The notes below the pieces were generated by a model. That model was not told where the DNA came from and searched no databases. It saw nothing but the letters and a program-made list of their open reading frames with translations. This document shows positions 56,020 through 64,000 of a stretch of DNA of 64,000 bases, piece by piece. Each line of letters opens with the position of its first letter. Position 1 is the stretch's first letter. The position numbers were made by a program, and so were the translations under genes. Source of the stretch: Cellulomonas telluris (GTDB lineage: Bacteria > Actinomycetota > Actinomycetes > Actinomycetales > Cellulomonadaceae); NCBI RefSeq assembly GCF_004886325.1, contig NZ_QXFN01000005.1, positions 372,001-436,000 of the forward strand, written 5' to 3'.

Positions 56020-57453
56020 ATGAGCGCGTCCCCGCGTCCGCACGACGTCGTCGTCATCGGCTCAGGCTTCGGCGGGCTGTTCACCACGCGCGCCCTCGCG
56101 GACGCGCCCGGGGTGCGCGTCACCGTCGTCAGCGGCTCCAACCACCACCTCTTCCAGCCGCTGCTGTACCAGGTGGCGACGGGTGTGCTCTCGTCCGGCG
56201 AGATCGCCCCCGCGACCCGCGACGTGCTGCGGCGCCAGCGCAACGCACGCGTGCTGCTCGGCGTCGTCGAGGACGTGGACCTCGCCGCGCGCGAGGTCGT
56301 GCACCGCTCGCCCGCCGGCGTGACGCGCACCCGCTACGACAGCCTCGTGGTGGCGGCGGGAGCCGGGCAGTCGTACTTCGGCCGGGACGAGTTCGCCGAG
56401 CACGCGCCGGGCATGAAGAGCCTCGACGACGCCCTCGAGATCCGCGGCCGCATCTTCGGCGCGTTCGAGCTGGCGGAGGTGACGCGCGACGAGGCGGCCG
56501 TGGACCGGCTGCTCACGTTCGTCGTCGTCGGCGCGGGACCGACCGGCGTCGAGATGGCCGGGCAGGTGGCCGAGCTCGCGCACCGTGTGCTGCCCGGGCA
56601 GTTCCGGCACGTCGACCCGCGCCGCACGCGCGTGCTCCTCGTGGACCCCGTCGACCACGTGCTGCCCGGCTACCCCGAGCGCCTCAGCCACGCCGCCACG
56701 CGTGAGCTCGAGGAGCAGGGCGTGGAGATCTGGACGGGCTGGAAGGTCGTCGACGTCGACCAGGAGGGCGTCGAGGTCGAGAACGGCGACGGTGAGCGGC
56801 GCCGGTTGCCGTCCTCGTGCAAGATCTGGGCCGCCGGCGTGCAGGGCGCCCCGATCGGCCGCGTCCTCGCCGAGCGGGCGGGCGTGGAGGCGGACCGCTC
56901 CGGCCGGGTCCCCGTCGAGCCGGACTGCACGCTCCGCGGGCACCCCGAGGTCTTCGTCATCGGTGACCTCATGAAGCTCGACGGGCTGCCGGGCGTCGCG
57001 CAGGTCGCCATGCAGAGCGCGGAGCACGCCGCCGACCAGATCCGCCGCCGCGTCGACGGGCGTCCGACCGGACAGCCGTTCGCGTACCGCGACAAGGGCA
57101 GCATGGCGACGGTGTCCCGGTTCTTCGCCGTCGCGAAGGTCGGCCGCGTCGAGACGTCCGGCTTCCCCGCCTGGCTGCTGTGGCTCGGCGTGCACCTGTT
57201 CTACCTGGTCGGGTTCAAGAACCGGGTGACGACCCTGCTGCACTGGGCGGTGTCGTTCGTCGGCCGCGGGCGCGCCGAGCGTGCCGCGACCTGGCAGCAG
57301 GTGATCGGGCGCAACGCCCTGCGGCGTGAGGGCGGGACGACCTTCGGGTCGCGGGAGTTCCCGCCCGGGACGCGGTCGGAGTCCGGCGCCGACGCGTCCG
57401 ATGACGAGGCCCGCGTGACGGACCGCGGGGACCAGGGCGCCCGCAGCTCCTGA
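56020..57453 (+). CDS. ndh: Type II NADH dehydrogenase (NDH-2-like)
   Basis: 477 aa. FAD-binding GxGxxG: VVVIGSGFGGLFTTRAL; NAD-binding FVVVGAGPTGVEMAGQVAEL; the second FAD motif near GHPEVFVIGDLMKLDGLPGVAQVAMQSAEHAADQI. The NDH-2 quinone/membrane-association region FPAWLLWLGVHLFYLVGFKNRV follows, then a hydrophilic tail. It passes electrons from NADH to the quinone pool without proton pumping. GGAGG is 6 nt before ATG 56020. Confidence 0.93.
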   Translation: MSASPRPHDVVVIGSGFGGLFTTRALADAPGVRVTVVSGSNHHLFQPLLYQVATGVLSSGEIAPATRDVLRRQRNARVLLGVVEDVDLAAREVVHRSPAGVTRTRYDSLVVAAGAGQSYFGRDEFAEHAPGMKSLDDALEIRGRIFGAFELAEVTRDEAAVDRLLTFVVVGAGPTGVEMAGQVAELAHRVLPGQFRHVDPRRTRVLLVDPVDHVLPGYPERLSHAATRELEEQGVEIWTGWKVVDVDQEGVEVENGDGERRRLPSSCKIWAAGVQGAPIGRVLAERAGVEADRSGRVPVEPDCTLRGHPEVFVIGDLMKLDGLPGVAQVAMQSAEHAADQIRRRVDGRPTGQPFAYRDKGSMATVSRFFAVAKVGRVETSGFPAWLLWLGVHLFYLVGFKNRVTTLLHWAVSFVGRGRAERAATWQQVIGRNALRREGGTTFGSREFPPGTRSESGADASDDEARVTDRGDQGARSS

Positions 57454-57477
57454 GGCGGGTGCTCCCGGACCGGTCGG

Positions 57478-59439
57478 CTACCAGCCGCCCCCGCCGCCAC
57501 CACCGACGCCACCGCCGGAGTACCCGCTGCCCGAGAACCCGGAGCCCCCGGACGAGCCGGGCGTCGGCGCGCTGATCGCCTCGGTCGCGACGGACTCGAA
57601 CCGGTCCATCGCACCGGCGAAGCCGGTCCCCCAGAAGTAGGGGCTCGTCGTCCAGCTCCCCACGTACCAGTCGGGCTGCGCGACCGCCCGGCCCTGTGCG
57701 GCGAGGTCTGCGAAGACGCGCGCCCACCGGTCGGTCAGCCCGAACACGATGGCGTAGGGCAGGTAGCGCGAGAACAGGTCCTCGCCCTCCTCGAAGCGCA
57801 GCTGCTCCGCCTCGGCGGTCGCGAGGTAGCGGCGGAACCCGAGGGTCTGCGCCAGCACCGCGGTGCCGTCCGCGGTCCGTGCGGGCGCCGCGCCCGACAG
57901 GACCAGGACGAGGACGCCGACGAGCGCCAGCGCGGCCGGGACGAGCGCGAGCCCCGGCACGGACTGGACGCCCGCGGCCATCAGGACGACCACCCCGACG
58001 ACGCCCACGAGGAGCAGCAGGACGCCCGTGACACCCCACGCCGTGCGCACCGCCTTCGGGTTCGCACGGAACCACCCGGCCTCCGTGACGTGCTCGTACA
58101 GCAGGTCCTGGACCTTGCCCATGGACGCGGCGAACGTCGTCTTCAGCTCCGACAGGCGCACCTCGTCCCGCCCCTGGAACAGCTCGCGCACGAGCAGCGC
58201 CTCGAACGGCAGCAGGCCGTCGGTGTCATGGCGCAGCCGGACCAGGGTCCAGTCCTCGACCTTGCCGCCCTCCTTGCGCGGCGGCACCTCCTCGATGCGC
58301 AGCCTGCCGCGCACGGCGAGGTCGATGATGGTGGCCGTGACGTCCACGGGGTCGGCCTTCTCGTCGACGAGGGTGCCGATCTCTCCCGGCCGCTCCCCCT
58401 CCGGCGGCGTGAACTGCACGCTGACGGGTGCCCGGGGGTCGCGGTGCCCCGTCGCCCCCTCCTGCCCGCCCCCGGGGCGCAGGCCCGGCGTGAGACCGAG
58501 GTAGGCGCGGTCGCGCCCGGTGCGACGCACCCGGCGCACGGCGAGGAACGCACCGCCCGCCAGCAGCGCCGCGGCGACGCCGCCGGCGGCGCTCACCGGT
58601 CGCACCGGGGCGAACGGGTCGAGCTTCTCGCCCAGGATCGGTTCCGCACCCGTGAAGGTGCCGCCGGGCCACCCCGACACCACGGTGAACCGGTCGCCGA
58701 CGGGCACGACGCGCTGCCCGAACGTCGCCGTCGGCCCGTCCGCCTCCGCGGACGCGCACGGGTCGGTCGCGCCCTCCGGCCCGGCGAAGCACGCGACGCC
58801 CTCGACGTCCGCCGGCCCGGTCACCGCGACGGTCAGGTCCGACAGCGGGACCTCCCAGCCGCCGCCGATCACGTCCCAGTACAGCTCGTCGCCCGAGTGC
58901 TGCTCGTTGGCGGGGTTCAACCAGCCCCGGACGGTGAACGCCACCCGGTACGTCTGCACCCCGGAGACGTCGTCGACGTCCTCGTCGCCGATGCGCAGCA
59001 CCACGGCGCGGTCGTCGTCCTCGCGGTGCAGGTCCGCCGGGGCACCGCTCGGGCTCGAGACGGTGACGTCGGAGTACCGGAAGAGCCGGTCCCGCTCGTC
59101 GTCGTACGGCACGCGGGTCGGGTACGTGAGGTACGGGCCGTGGCCCGGGTCGTCGCCGAAGTCGAAGTCGAGCTCGATCTCGACGCGGACGGACCCGTCC
59201 GCCGCGACCTCCGCGCGCGCGTCGTACCGGGTGATCTCGCGACCCGACGTGAGGTCGCCGGGCGTCAGCGGCGCGACCGCGCGGGCCGCCGGCGGGGCCA
59301 GCACGACGACTCCCACCGCGAGCACGACGGCGAGCGCGACGGCCGCGAGCCGCCGGACCGCGGCGACCACCACGCGGACCTCGCCGTCCGGCACCCGCGC
59401 GGGCGCGTCCGGGACCCCGGCCGCGTCCTGGCGGCTCAC
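57478..59439 (-). CDS. DUF2207 membrane protein with Gly-rich C-terminus
   Basis: 653 aa. A signal-like helix at about residues 26-50 leads to an extracytoplasmic domain typical of DUF2207 ([41 protein letters not shown]). Membrane segments occur near the middle ([20 protein letters not shown]) and after ([23 protein letters not shown]), with a large cytosolic part between. The tail [18 protein letters not shown] is characteristic. GTG 59439 overlaps the smpB stop by 4 bp, so it is co-transcribed with smpB and the division genes. Function unknown. Confidence 0.9.
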   Translation of the reverse strand: MSRQDAAGVPDAPARVPDGEVRVVVAAVRRLAAVALAVVLAVGVVVLAPPAARAVAPLTPGDLTSGREITRYDARAEVAADGSVRVEIELDFDFGDDPGHGPYLTYPTRVPYDDERDRLFRYSDVTVSSPSGAPADLHREDDDRAVVLRIGDEDVDDVSGVQTYRVAFTVRGWLNPANEQHSGDELYWDVIGGGWEVPLSDLTVAVTGPADVEGVACFAGPEGATDPCASAEADGPTATFGQRVVPVGDRFTVVSGWPGGTFTGAEPILGEKLDPFAPVRPVSAAGGVAAALLAGGAFLAVRRVRRTGRDRAYLGLTPGLRPGGGQEGATGHRDPRAPVSVQFTPPEGERPGEIGTLVDEKADPVDVTATIIDLAVRGRLRIEEVPPRKEGGKVEDWTLVRLRHDTDGLLPFEALLVRELFQGRDEVRLSELKTTFAASMGKVQDLLYEHVTEAGWFRANPKAVRTAWGVTGVLLLLVGVVGVVVLMAAGVQSVPGLALVPAALALVGVLVLVLSGAAPARTADGTAVLAQTLGFRRYLATAEAEQLRFEEGEDLFSRYLPYAIVFGLTDRWARVFADLAAQGRAVAQPDWYVGSWTTSPYFWGTGFAGAMDRFESVATEAISAPTPGSSGGSGFSGSGYSGGGVGGGGGGGW

Positions 59440-59912
59440 CGGTCGCGCTTCTCGCGCATGGCGCGCTGCGCCTCCAGGTTGTCCTGGCGCTCGCGCAACG
59501 CGTGGCGCTTGTCGTACTCGCGCTTGCCGCGGGCCAGCGCGATCTCGACCTTCGCGCGCCCGTCGAGGAAGTACAGCGCGAGCGGGACGATCGTCTGCCC
59601 CTTCTCGCGCGTGCGCGCCTCGAGACGGTCGATCTCCTGCCGGTGCAGCAGCAGCTTGCGCTTGCGGCGCGGCGCGTGGTTCGTCCACGTGCCCTGCGAG
59701 TACTCGGGGATGTGCACGCCGTGCAGCCACGCCTCGCCGCCGTCGACCTCCACCCACCCGTCGATCAGCGAGGCGCGTCCGGCGCGCAGCGCCTTCACCT
59801 CGGTGCCGCTGAGCACCATGCCCGCCTCGAAGACGTCCTCGATGACGTAGTCGTGCCGGGCCTTGCGGTTGGCCGCGACCATGGTGCGCCCGGTCGTCGT
59901 CGCCTTGGCCAC
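59436..59912 (-). CDS. smpB: SsrA-binding protein
   Basis: 158 aa. The OB-fold motifs of SmpB are clear: [60 protein letters not shown], and [13 protein letters not shown] with the tail [35 protein letters not shown]. It carries tmRNA into stalled ribosomes. GTG 59912 follows GGAGGA. It is linked to the division cluster upstream and the DUF2207 gene downstream, while ssrA itself is at 48324-48687. Confidence 0.96.
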   Translation of the reverse strand: MAKATTTGRTMVAANRKARHDYVIEDVFEAGMVLSGTEVKALRAGRASLIDGWVEVDGGEAWLHGVHIPEYSQGTWTNHAPRRKRKLLLHRQEIDRLEARTREKGQTIVPLALYFLDGRAKVEIALARGKREYDKRHALRERQDNLEAQRAMREKRDR

Positions 59913-60011
59913 GGCTCGGTCCTCCTGTGCTGGGTGCCTGGGGTGCCGCACGAGCCTACCCGCGGGCGCCGACGCGGCCCGAGGTGATTGCGCAGGGCGA
60001 ACGTCCGCCCG

Positions 60012-61472
60012 TCAGATCCCCAGGTACGACCGGGGGTTCTGCGTCGCGCCGTTGACGTACACCTCGAAGTGCAGGTGGCACGCGGCCGACGTCCCGGTGT
60101 TGCCCGCGTACCCGATCAGCTGCCCCGCCTCCACGCGGGACCCGGCGCCGACCCGGAACGAGGACATGTGGTTGTAGCTCGACATGAGGGACGAGCCGTT
60201 GACCCACCCGTGGTCGATCATCACCTGGTTGCCGTAGCCGCTGCGGAAGCGGGCCCACTGCACCGTGCCCGAGCGCCCGGCGTACACCGGCTCGCCGCAG
60301 CGGTCGCGCAGGTCGATCCCCGCGTGCATGCGGTAGTAGCCGAGCACCGGGTGCAGGCGCATGCCGTACTCGGACGTGACGTAGATCGGGTTGTGCGCCG
60401 TGGGGTTCGCGAACAGGGCTCCCGGCCGGGCGCCCCCGGGCTGGGCGCTGGTGCCGCCCCCGCCCCCGCCACCGCCCCCGCCGCCGCCGGTGCTGGGCTT
60501 CTGGCCGGCGGCGGCCGCCGCCGCGCGGCGCGCCTCCTCCTCGCGCTCCCGCTGGACGCGCTGCTGCTCGATGATCTGCGCGAGCTCGGAGGCGACCGCC
60601 TGCCGCTCGGCGTCGACCGCGGCCGCCTGCTTCGCGGCCTCGGCCTTCTGCGACTCGATCGACGCCTTCTTCGCCTTCTGCTCGGCGAGGAGCCGCTCGA
60701 CCTCGGCCTTCGCGTCCTCGGCCGCCTTCTGCGCCTGCTGCGCCTCGGCCAGCTTCTCGTCGGCCGCGGCCTTGATCTCGGCGACCTTGTCGCGCACCGC
60801 GGTCTGACGAGCCTGCGCGTTCTTGTTCTTCGCGACGATCGCCTGCAGGTCGTCGAGCACCTGCGCCTGCGTCCGCATCGCGGTGGAGACCATGCCGTAC
60901 CGCTCGACGAAGTCCTCCGAGCTCTCGGCGTCGAGCATGACGCTCATCCCCGAGACGTCCCGGCCGCCCTTGTACGCCTCGCGCGCCATCTGCCCGATCG
61001 CCGCGCGGATCTCGTCCTCGCGCGCGTCGTCGACGACGATCTGCTCGGCGATCGCCGCCTCCTCGTCCTCGGCCGCGGCCAGTCGCGCCGCCTGCAGCTC
61101 CGCCTCGCGCTGCGCCGCCTGCGCGGCCGCGACCGCCGCGTCGAGCGCGGCCTGCGCCTGCGGGAGCTGCGCCTCGATCGCCGCGAGCTCCGCGACGGCG
61201 GTGGCCAGGGCGCCGTCGAGCTCCTCCATCGCCGCGGCCAGGTCGGCCGCACGCTGGTCCGCCGCGGCCCGCCGCTGCTCGGCGGCAGCGCGACGGTTGG
61301 AGAGGTCGTCGGCGACGGCCGGTCCCGCCGCCCCGACGAACGCCGGCACCGCCACGGCCACGGCGGCCAGGGCGGCGACGAACGCGGTGCCGCGGGCGCG
61401 CAGGGCGGCGCGGAGGCGCGCGCCCGCGGGGGCGCCGGCGGGACGGTCGGTGCGGTCGTGGCGTCGTCGCAT
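60012..61472 (-). CDS. M23-family peptidase with coiled coil (FtsEX-linked hydrolase)
   Basis: 486 aa. N-terminal membrane anchor/signal (FVAALAAVAVAVPAFVGAAGPAVA), a long Ala/Glu/Gln-rich coiled coil (about residues 60-320), a poly-Gly linker and a C-terminal M23 domain: YYRMHAGIDLRDRCG, GYGNQVMIDHG and AACHLHFEVYVNG give the LytM HxxxD and HxHxE-type zinc and catalytic residues. It matches EnvC/PcsB-like proteins that respond to FtsEX to open peptidoglycan, though here the hydrolase domain looks active. It starts 1 nt after the ftsX stop (TGA-C-ATG). Confidence 0.92.
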   Translation of the reverse strand: MRRRHDRTDRPAGAPAGARLRAALRARGTAFVAALAAVAVAVPAFVGAAGPAVADDLSNRRAAAEQRRAAADQRAADLAAAMEELDGALATAVAELAAIEAQLPQAQAALDAAVAAAQAAQREAELQAARLAAAEDEEAAIAEQIVVDDAREDEIRAAIGQMAREAYKGGRDVSGMSVMLDAESSEDFVERYGMVSTAMRTQAQVLDDLQAIVAKNKNAQARQTAVRDKVAEIKAAADEKLAEAQQAQKAAEDAKAEVERLLAEQKAKKASIESQKAEAAKQAAAVDAERQAVASELAQIIEQQRVQREREEEARRAAAAAAGQKPSTGGGGGGGGGGGGTSAQPGGARPGALFANPTAHNPIYVTSEYGMRLHPVLGYYRMHAGIDLRDRCGEPVYAGRSGTVQWARFRSGYGNQVMIDHGWVNGSSLMSSYNHMSSFRVGAGSRVEAGQLIGYAGNTGTSAACHLHFEVYVNGATQNPRSYLGI

Positions 61473-61473
61473 G

Positions 61474-62388
61474 TCAGACCTTCGTGTAGCGGCTCAGGGT
61501 GACGAGGGACGAGATCGTGGCCAGCACGATCGCGACCACGAGCAGGAGCGGGGCGATCGCGAGCACGTCGGCCGTGCTGACGTACGGCACCCACGTCACG
61601 GACTGGCCCAGCCAGTCGGTGACGAGGTACTCGACGCCGAACCACAGACCCGTGACGGCCAGCGCCGCGCCGATGGTCGCGGCGATCGCCCCCTCGAGCA
61701 TGAACGGCAGCTGGATGAACAGGGTCGACGCACCCACGAGCCGCATGATGCCGGTCTCGCGACGGCGGCTCAGCGCGGACAGGCGGATGGTGGTGGTGAT
61801 GAGCAGGACCGCGGCGAGCAGCATGATCGCGGCGATGCCGCCCGCCGCCCACGTCGCGCGGTCGAGCACGAGGAACAGGTTGTCGAACAGCCGGCGCTGG
61901 TCCTCGACGTCCTCGACGCCGGGCCGCCCCGAGACCACGTCCGCGACCACCTGGTACTGCTCGGGGTCGGTCAGCTTGATCCGGTAGGACGCGTTCATGT
62001 CGTCCACGGTCGCGGCCGACGCCCAGAACTGGTCGCCGAACTGCCGCTGGAACGACTCGTACGCCTCCTCCTTGGTCTCCGTGTAGACCTGCTCGATGTA
62101 CGGCGCCACCTCGGGCGCCTCGAGGGCCCCGAGGATGTCCTGCCGCTGCTCCTCGGTGACCTCGCCCGCGGCGCAGGTGCGCTCGGCGGAGTTGGCCGGG
62201 CAGAGGAAGACGGAGACCTCGACCTTGTCGTACCAGTCGTCCTTCATCTTCCCGATCTGCGTCTGCAGCAGGGCCGCGGCGCCGAGGAAGGTGAGGCAGA
62301 CGAACGTGACGAGCACGACCGAGACCGTCATCGACAGGTTGCGGCGCAGGCCGATGCCGATCTCGGAGAGGATGAACTGCAGACGCAC
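61474..62388 (-). CDS. ftsX: Cell-division protein FtsX
   Basis: 304 aa. Four membrane helices: one near the N-terminus (MTVSVVLVTFVCLTFLGAAALL) and three in the C-terminal half. The extracellular loop lies between and contains FLCPANSAERTCAAGEVT (two Cys), then QVYTETKEEAYESFQRQFGDQFWA. FtsX domain LSRRRETGIMRLVGASTLFIQLPFMLEG follows. Partner of FtsE; it transmits the ATPase signal to the M23 hydrolase next door. GTG 62388 is the start; the ftsE stop lies 12 bp upstream of it. Confidence 0.95.
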   Translation of the reverse strand: MRLQFILSEIGIGLRRNLSMTVSVVLVTFVCLTFLGAAALLQTQIGKMKDDWYDKVEVSVFLCPANSAERTCAAGEVTEEQRQDILGALEAPEVAPYIEQVYTETKEEAYESFQRQFGDQFWASAATVDDMNASYRIKLTDPEQYQVVADVVSGRPGVEDVEDQRRLFDNLFLVLDRATWAAGGIAAIMLLAAVLLITTTIRLSALSRRRETGIMRLVGASTLFIQLPFMLEGAIAATIGAALAVTGLWFGVEYLVTDWLGQSVTWVPYVSTADVLAIAPLLLVVAIVLATISSLVTLSRYTKV

Positions 62389-62399
62389 GGCGCTACCCC

Positions 62400-63089
62400 T
62401 CAGCGGTCCGAGCCGTAGACGCCGCGCGACTGGTCGCGCACCATCTCGCCCGTGCTCAGCTCGACCACGCGCTTGCGCATCTGGTCGACGATCTCGTCGT
62501 CGTGCGTCGCCATGACCACCGTGGTGCCGGTGCGGTTGATGCGGTCGAGCAGGCGCATGATCCCCAGGGAGGTCGTCGGGTCGAGGTTGCCGGTGGGCTC
62601 GTCGGCCAGCAGGATCGAGGGCCGGTTGACGAACGCGCGGGCGATGGCGACGCGCTGCTGCTCACCGCCCGAGAGCTCGTGCGGGCGTCGCTTCTCCTTG
62701 CCGGCGAGGCCGACCATGTCGAGCACGTCGGGCACCGTGGTGAGGATGTGGTGGCGCGGCTTGCCGATGACCTGCAGCGCGAACGCGACGTTCTCGAACA
62801 CGGTCTTGTTCGGCAGCAGGCGGAAGTCCTGGAAGACCGCGCCGATCTGGCGGCGCAGGTGCGGCACCTTCCAGCTCGACAGCGACCCGAGCTCCTTGCC
62901 GGCGACGAACACCCGACCGGCGGACGCGCGCTCCTCGCGCAGCACGAGCCGCAGGAACGTGGACTTCCCGGAGCCGGACGCGCCCACGAGGAACACGAAC
63001 TCACCGCGCTCGACGTCGAGCGACACGCGGTCGAGCGCGGGGCGGGCGCCCCGGGCGTAGACCTTCGTCACGTTCTCGAACCGGATCAC
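62400..63089 (-). CDS. ftsE: Cell-division ATP-binding protein FtsE
   Basis: 229 aa. Walker [18 protein letters not shown]-loop FQDFRLLP, signature [14 protein letters not shown], Walker [15 protein letters not shown]-loop VVMATHDDE: all ABC ATPase residues intact. [26 protein letters not shown] is the FtsE N-terminus. GTG 63089 gives the standard length; a candidate -10 (TACCCT) lies at 63163-63168. It forms the FtsEX complex. Confidence 0.96.
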   Translation of the reverse strand: MIRFENVTKVYARGARPALDRVSLDVERGEFVFLVGASGSGKSTFLRLVLREERASAGRVFVAGKELGSLSSWKVPHLRRQIGAVFQDFRLLPNKTVFENVAFALQVIGKPRHHILTTVPDVLDMVGLAGKEKRRPHELSGGEQQRVAIARAFVNRPSILLADEPTGNLDPTTSLGIMRLLDRINRTGTTVVMATHDDEIVDQMRKRVVELSTGEMVRDQSRGVYGSDR

Positions 63090-63251
63090 GGCACGGACCT
63101 CGTCTGTCGTCGCCGCTCGCCGCGGGCGCGGCGGGCCACCCGCGCACTCGCGGGCACCGTCGAGGGTAGGAAGCGCCGAGCGGCCCCCGGGGCAGGACAC
63201 GCCGCCGCGCTCCCTGTGAATCGGTACGCCCGAGCGGGTGATGCCCGGCTC

Positions 63252-63270
63252 GTCCCGGAACGTCCGGGAC
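63252..63270 (-). terminator. Hairpin after prfB
   Basis: GTCCCGG (63252-63258) pairs with CCGGGAC (63264-63270) over a 5-nt loop, 3 nt past the prfB stop at 63274. Confidence 0.6.
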
Positions 63271-63273
63271 GGC

Positions 63274-64000
63274 TCACGCGTCGGCCGGTGCCACCTGCTG
63301 CGCGCGGCGCCAGCGGATGCCGGCCTCGATGAAGTCGTCGATGTCACCGTCGAACACCGCGGCCGGGTTGCCGACCTCGTGCTCGGTGCGCAGGTCCTTG
63401 ACCATCTGGTACGGCTGCAGCACGTACGAGCGCATCTGGTCGCCCCAGCTCGCCTTGATGTCGCCCGCCATCTCCTTCTTGGCGGCGCGCTCCTCCTCCT
63501 GGCGCTGCAGGAGCAGCCGGGACTGGAGCACGCGGAGCGCGGCGGCGCGGTTCTGGATCTGCGACTTCTCGTTCTGCATCGACACGACGATGCCGGTGGG
63601 GATGTGCGTCATGCGGACCGCGGAGTCGGTCGTGTTGACCGACTGGCCGCCGGGGCCGGACGAGCGGAAGACGTCGACCTTGATCTCCGACTCGGGGATC
63701 TCGATGGAGTCGGTCTGCTCGATGAGCGGGATGACCTCGACCGCGGCGAACGACGTCTGCCGGCGGCCCTGGTTGTCGAACGGCGAGATGCGCACGAGGC
63801 GGTGCGTGCCGGCCTCGACCGACAGGTGCCCGAAGGCGTACGGCGCCTTCACCTCGAACGTCGCGGACTTCAGGCCCGCCTCCTCCGCGTACGAGGTGTC
63901 GAGCACCGTCGTCGGGTATCCGTGGCGCTCGGCCCACCGCAGGTACATCCGCAGGAGCATCTCGGCGAAGTCCGCGGCGTCGACGCCTCCGGCGCCCGCG
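63274..64000 (-). CDS. prfB: Peptide chain release factor 2 (partial, N-terminus outside window)
   Basis: The last about 240 residues are present, ending [11 protein letters not shown]. The peptidyl-tRNA hydrolysis loop is [20 protein letters not shown] (GGQ), with [10 protein letters not shown] before it and [19 protein letters not shown] after it. The family's [20 protein letters not shown]-like segment supports RF2 over RF1. It terminates translation at UGA/UAA. As in many actinobacteria it precedes ftsE and ftsX in the same direction. The start lies beyond base 64000. Confidence 0.95.
   Translation of the reverse strand, partial: AGAGGVDAADFAEMLLRMYLRWAERHGYPTTVLDTSYAEEAGLKSATFEVKAPYAFGHLSVEAGTHRLVRISPFDNQGRRQTSFAAVEVIPLIEQTDSIEIPESEIKVDVFRSSGPGGQSVNTTDSAVRMTHIPTGIVVSMQNEKSQIQNRAAALRVLQSRLLLQRQEEERAAKKEMAGDIKASWGDQMRSYVLQPYQMVKDLRTEHEVGNPAAVFDGDIDDFIEAGIRWRRAQQVAPADA

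Noticed and set aside
60478-60500. Poly-Gly stretch as a frameshift or assembly problem
   Set aside because: The repeat keeps the frame of the M23 peptidase and works as a flexible linker; the DUF2207 tail shows the same style.

Overview
The window is a chromosomal segment of a very GC-rich actinobacterium. Coding codons end almost always in G or C, many starts are GTG, and genes are tightly packed with frequent 4-bp ATGA/GTGA overlaps. The tmRNA tag (ADNKRTDFALAA), the prfB-ftsE-ftsX-M23 peptidase-smpB order, a LexA/PafBC-type SOS promoter and many apparently leaderless promoters (a CAGGCT/TAGCGT-like -10 hexamer 6-8 nt before the start codon) all fit the Micrococcales. Cellulomonas or a close relative is my inference; no rRNA is present to settle it.

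Layout. 1-4.5 kb: 5' part of an OmpR-type response regulator, divergent from a LolA-like protein plus ABC-2 exporter. 4.5-12.1 kb: AraC/VOC pair, PAS-SpoIIE phosphatase, NYN-domain protein, a membrane-protein gene broken by an in-frame TGA, an alpha/beta hydrolase, an LLM oxidoreductase and a 23S rRNA methyltransferase. 12.2-14.5 kb: three-gene envelope/stress operon (DUF3618, phage-holin-like). 14.8-21 kb: DoxX-like and DUF2891 proteins, SOS-controlled DNA polymerase IV, PfkB kinase, GH65 phosphorylase. 21-27.3 kb: a six-gene translationally coupled operon joining a response regulator-PIG-L deacetylase fusion, an ATP-grasp ligase, a PHP phosphoesterase, a membrane GT2 glycosyltransferase, a 63-aa membrane protein and a PAS histidine kinase. 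This is the best candidate here for an undescribed system. 27.5-29.2 kb: cystine-type DAACS symporter preceded by a Cys-codon leader peptide and two RNA hairpins. 29.4-47 kb: heme oxygenase, two NarL-type two-component pairs, hydrolase, FBP zinc-finger protein, DEAD-box helicase, MFS/TetR pair, MMPL/TetR pair, CPBP protease. 47-48.7 kb: TetR/oxidoreductase pair with a double operator, then ssrA (tmRNA).

48.8-52.2 kb: a one-directional cluster of small immunity-like genes (colicin-immunity-like, CdiI-like, ankyrin, DUF7878-like, unknowns) with no toxin in view and one gene broken by an in-frame TAG. 52.3-57.5 kb: LigC-type DNA ligase, DUF427, a DUF6480-like small membrane protein, RecQ helicase, type II NADH dehydrogenase. 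57.5-64 kb: DUF2207 membrane protein, smpB, M23 peptidase, ftsX, ftsE and the C-terminal part of prfB. FtsEX activates cell-wall hydrolysis through the adjacent M23 protein, and SmpB with tmRNA rescues stalled ribosomes.

All positions come from reading the sequence. Family names are by motif recognition from memory, without database searches.
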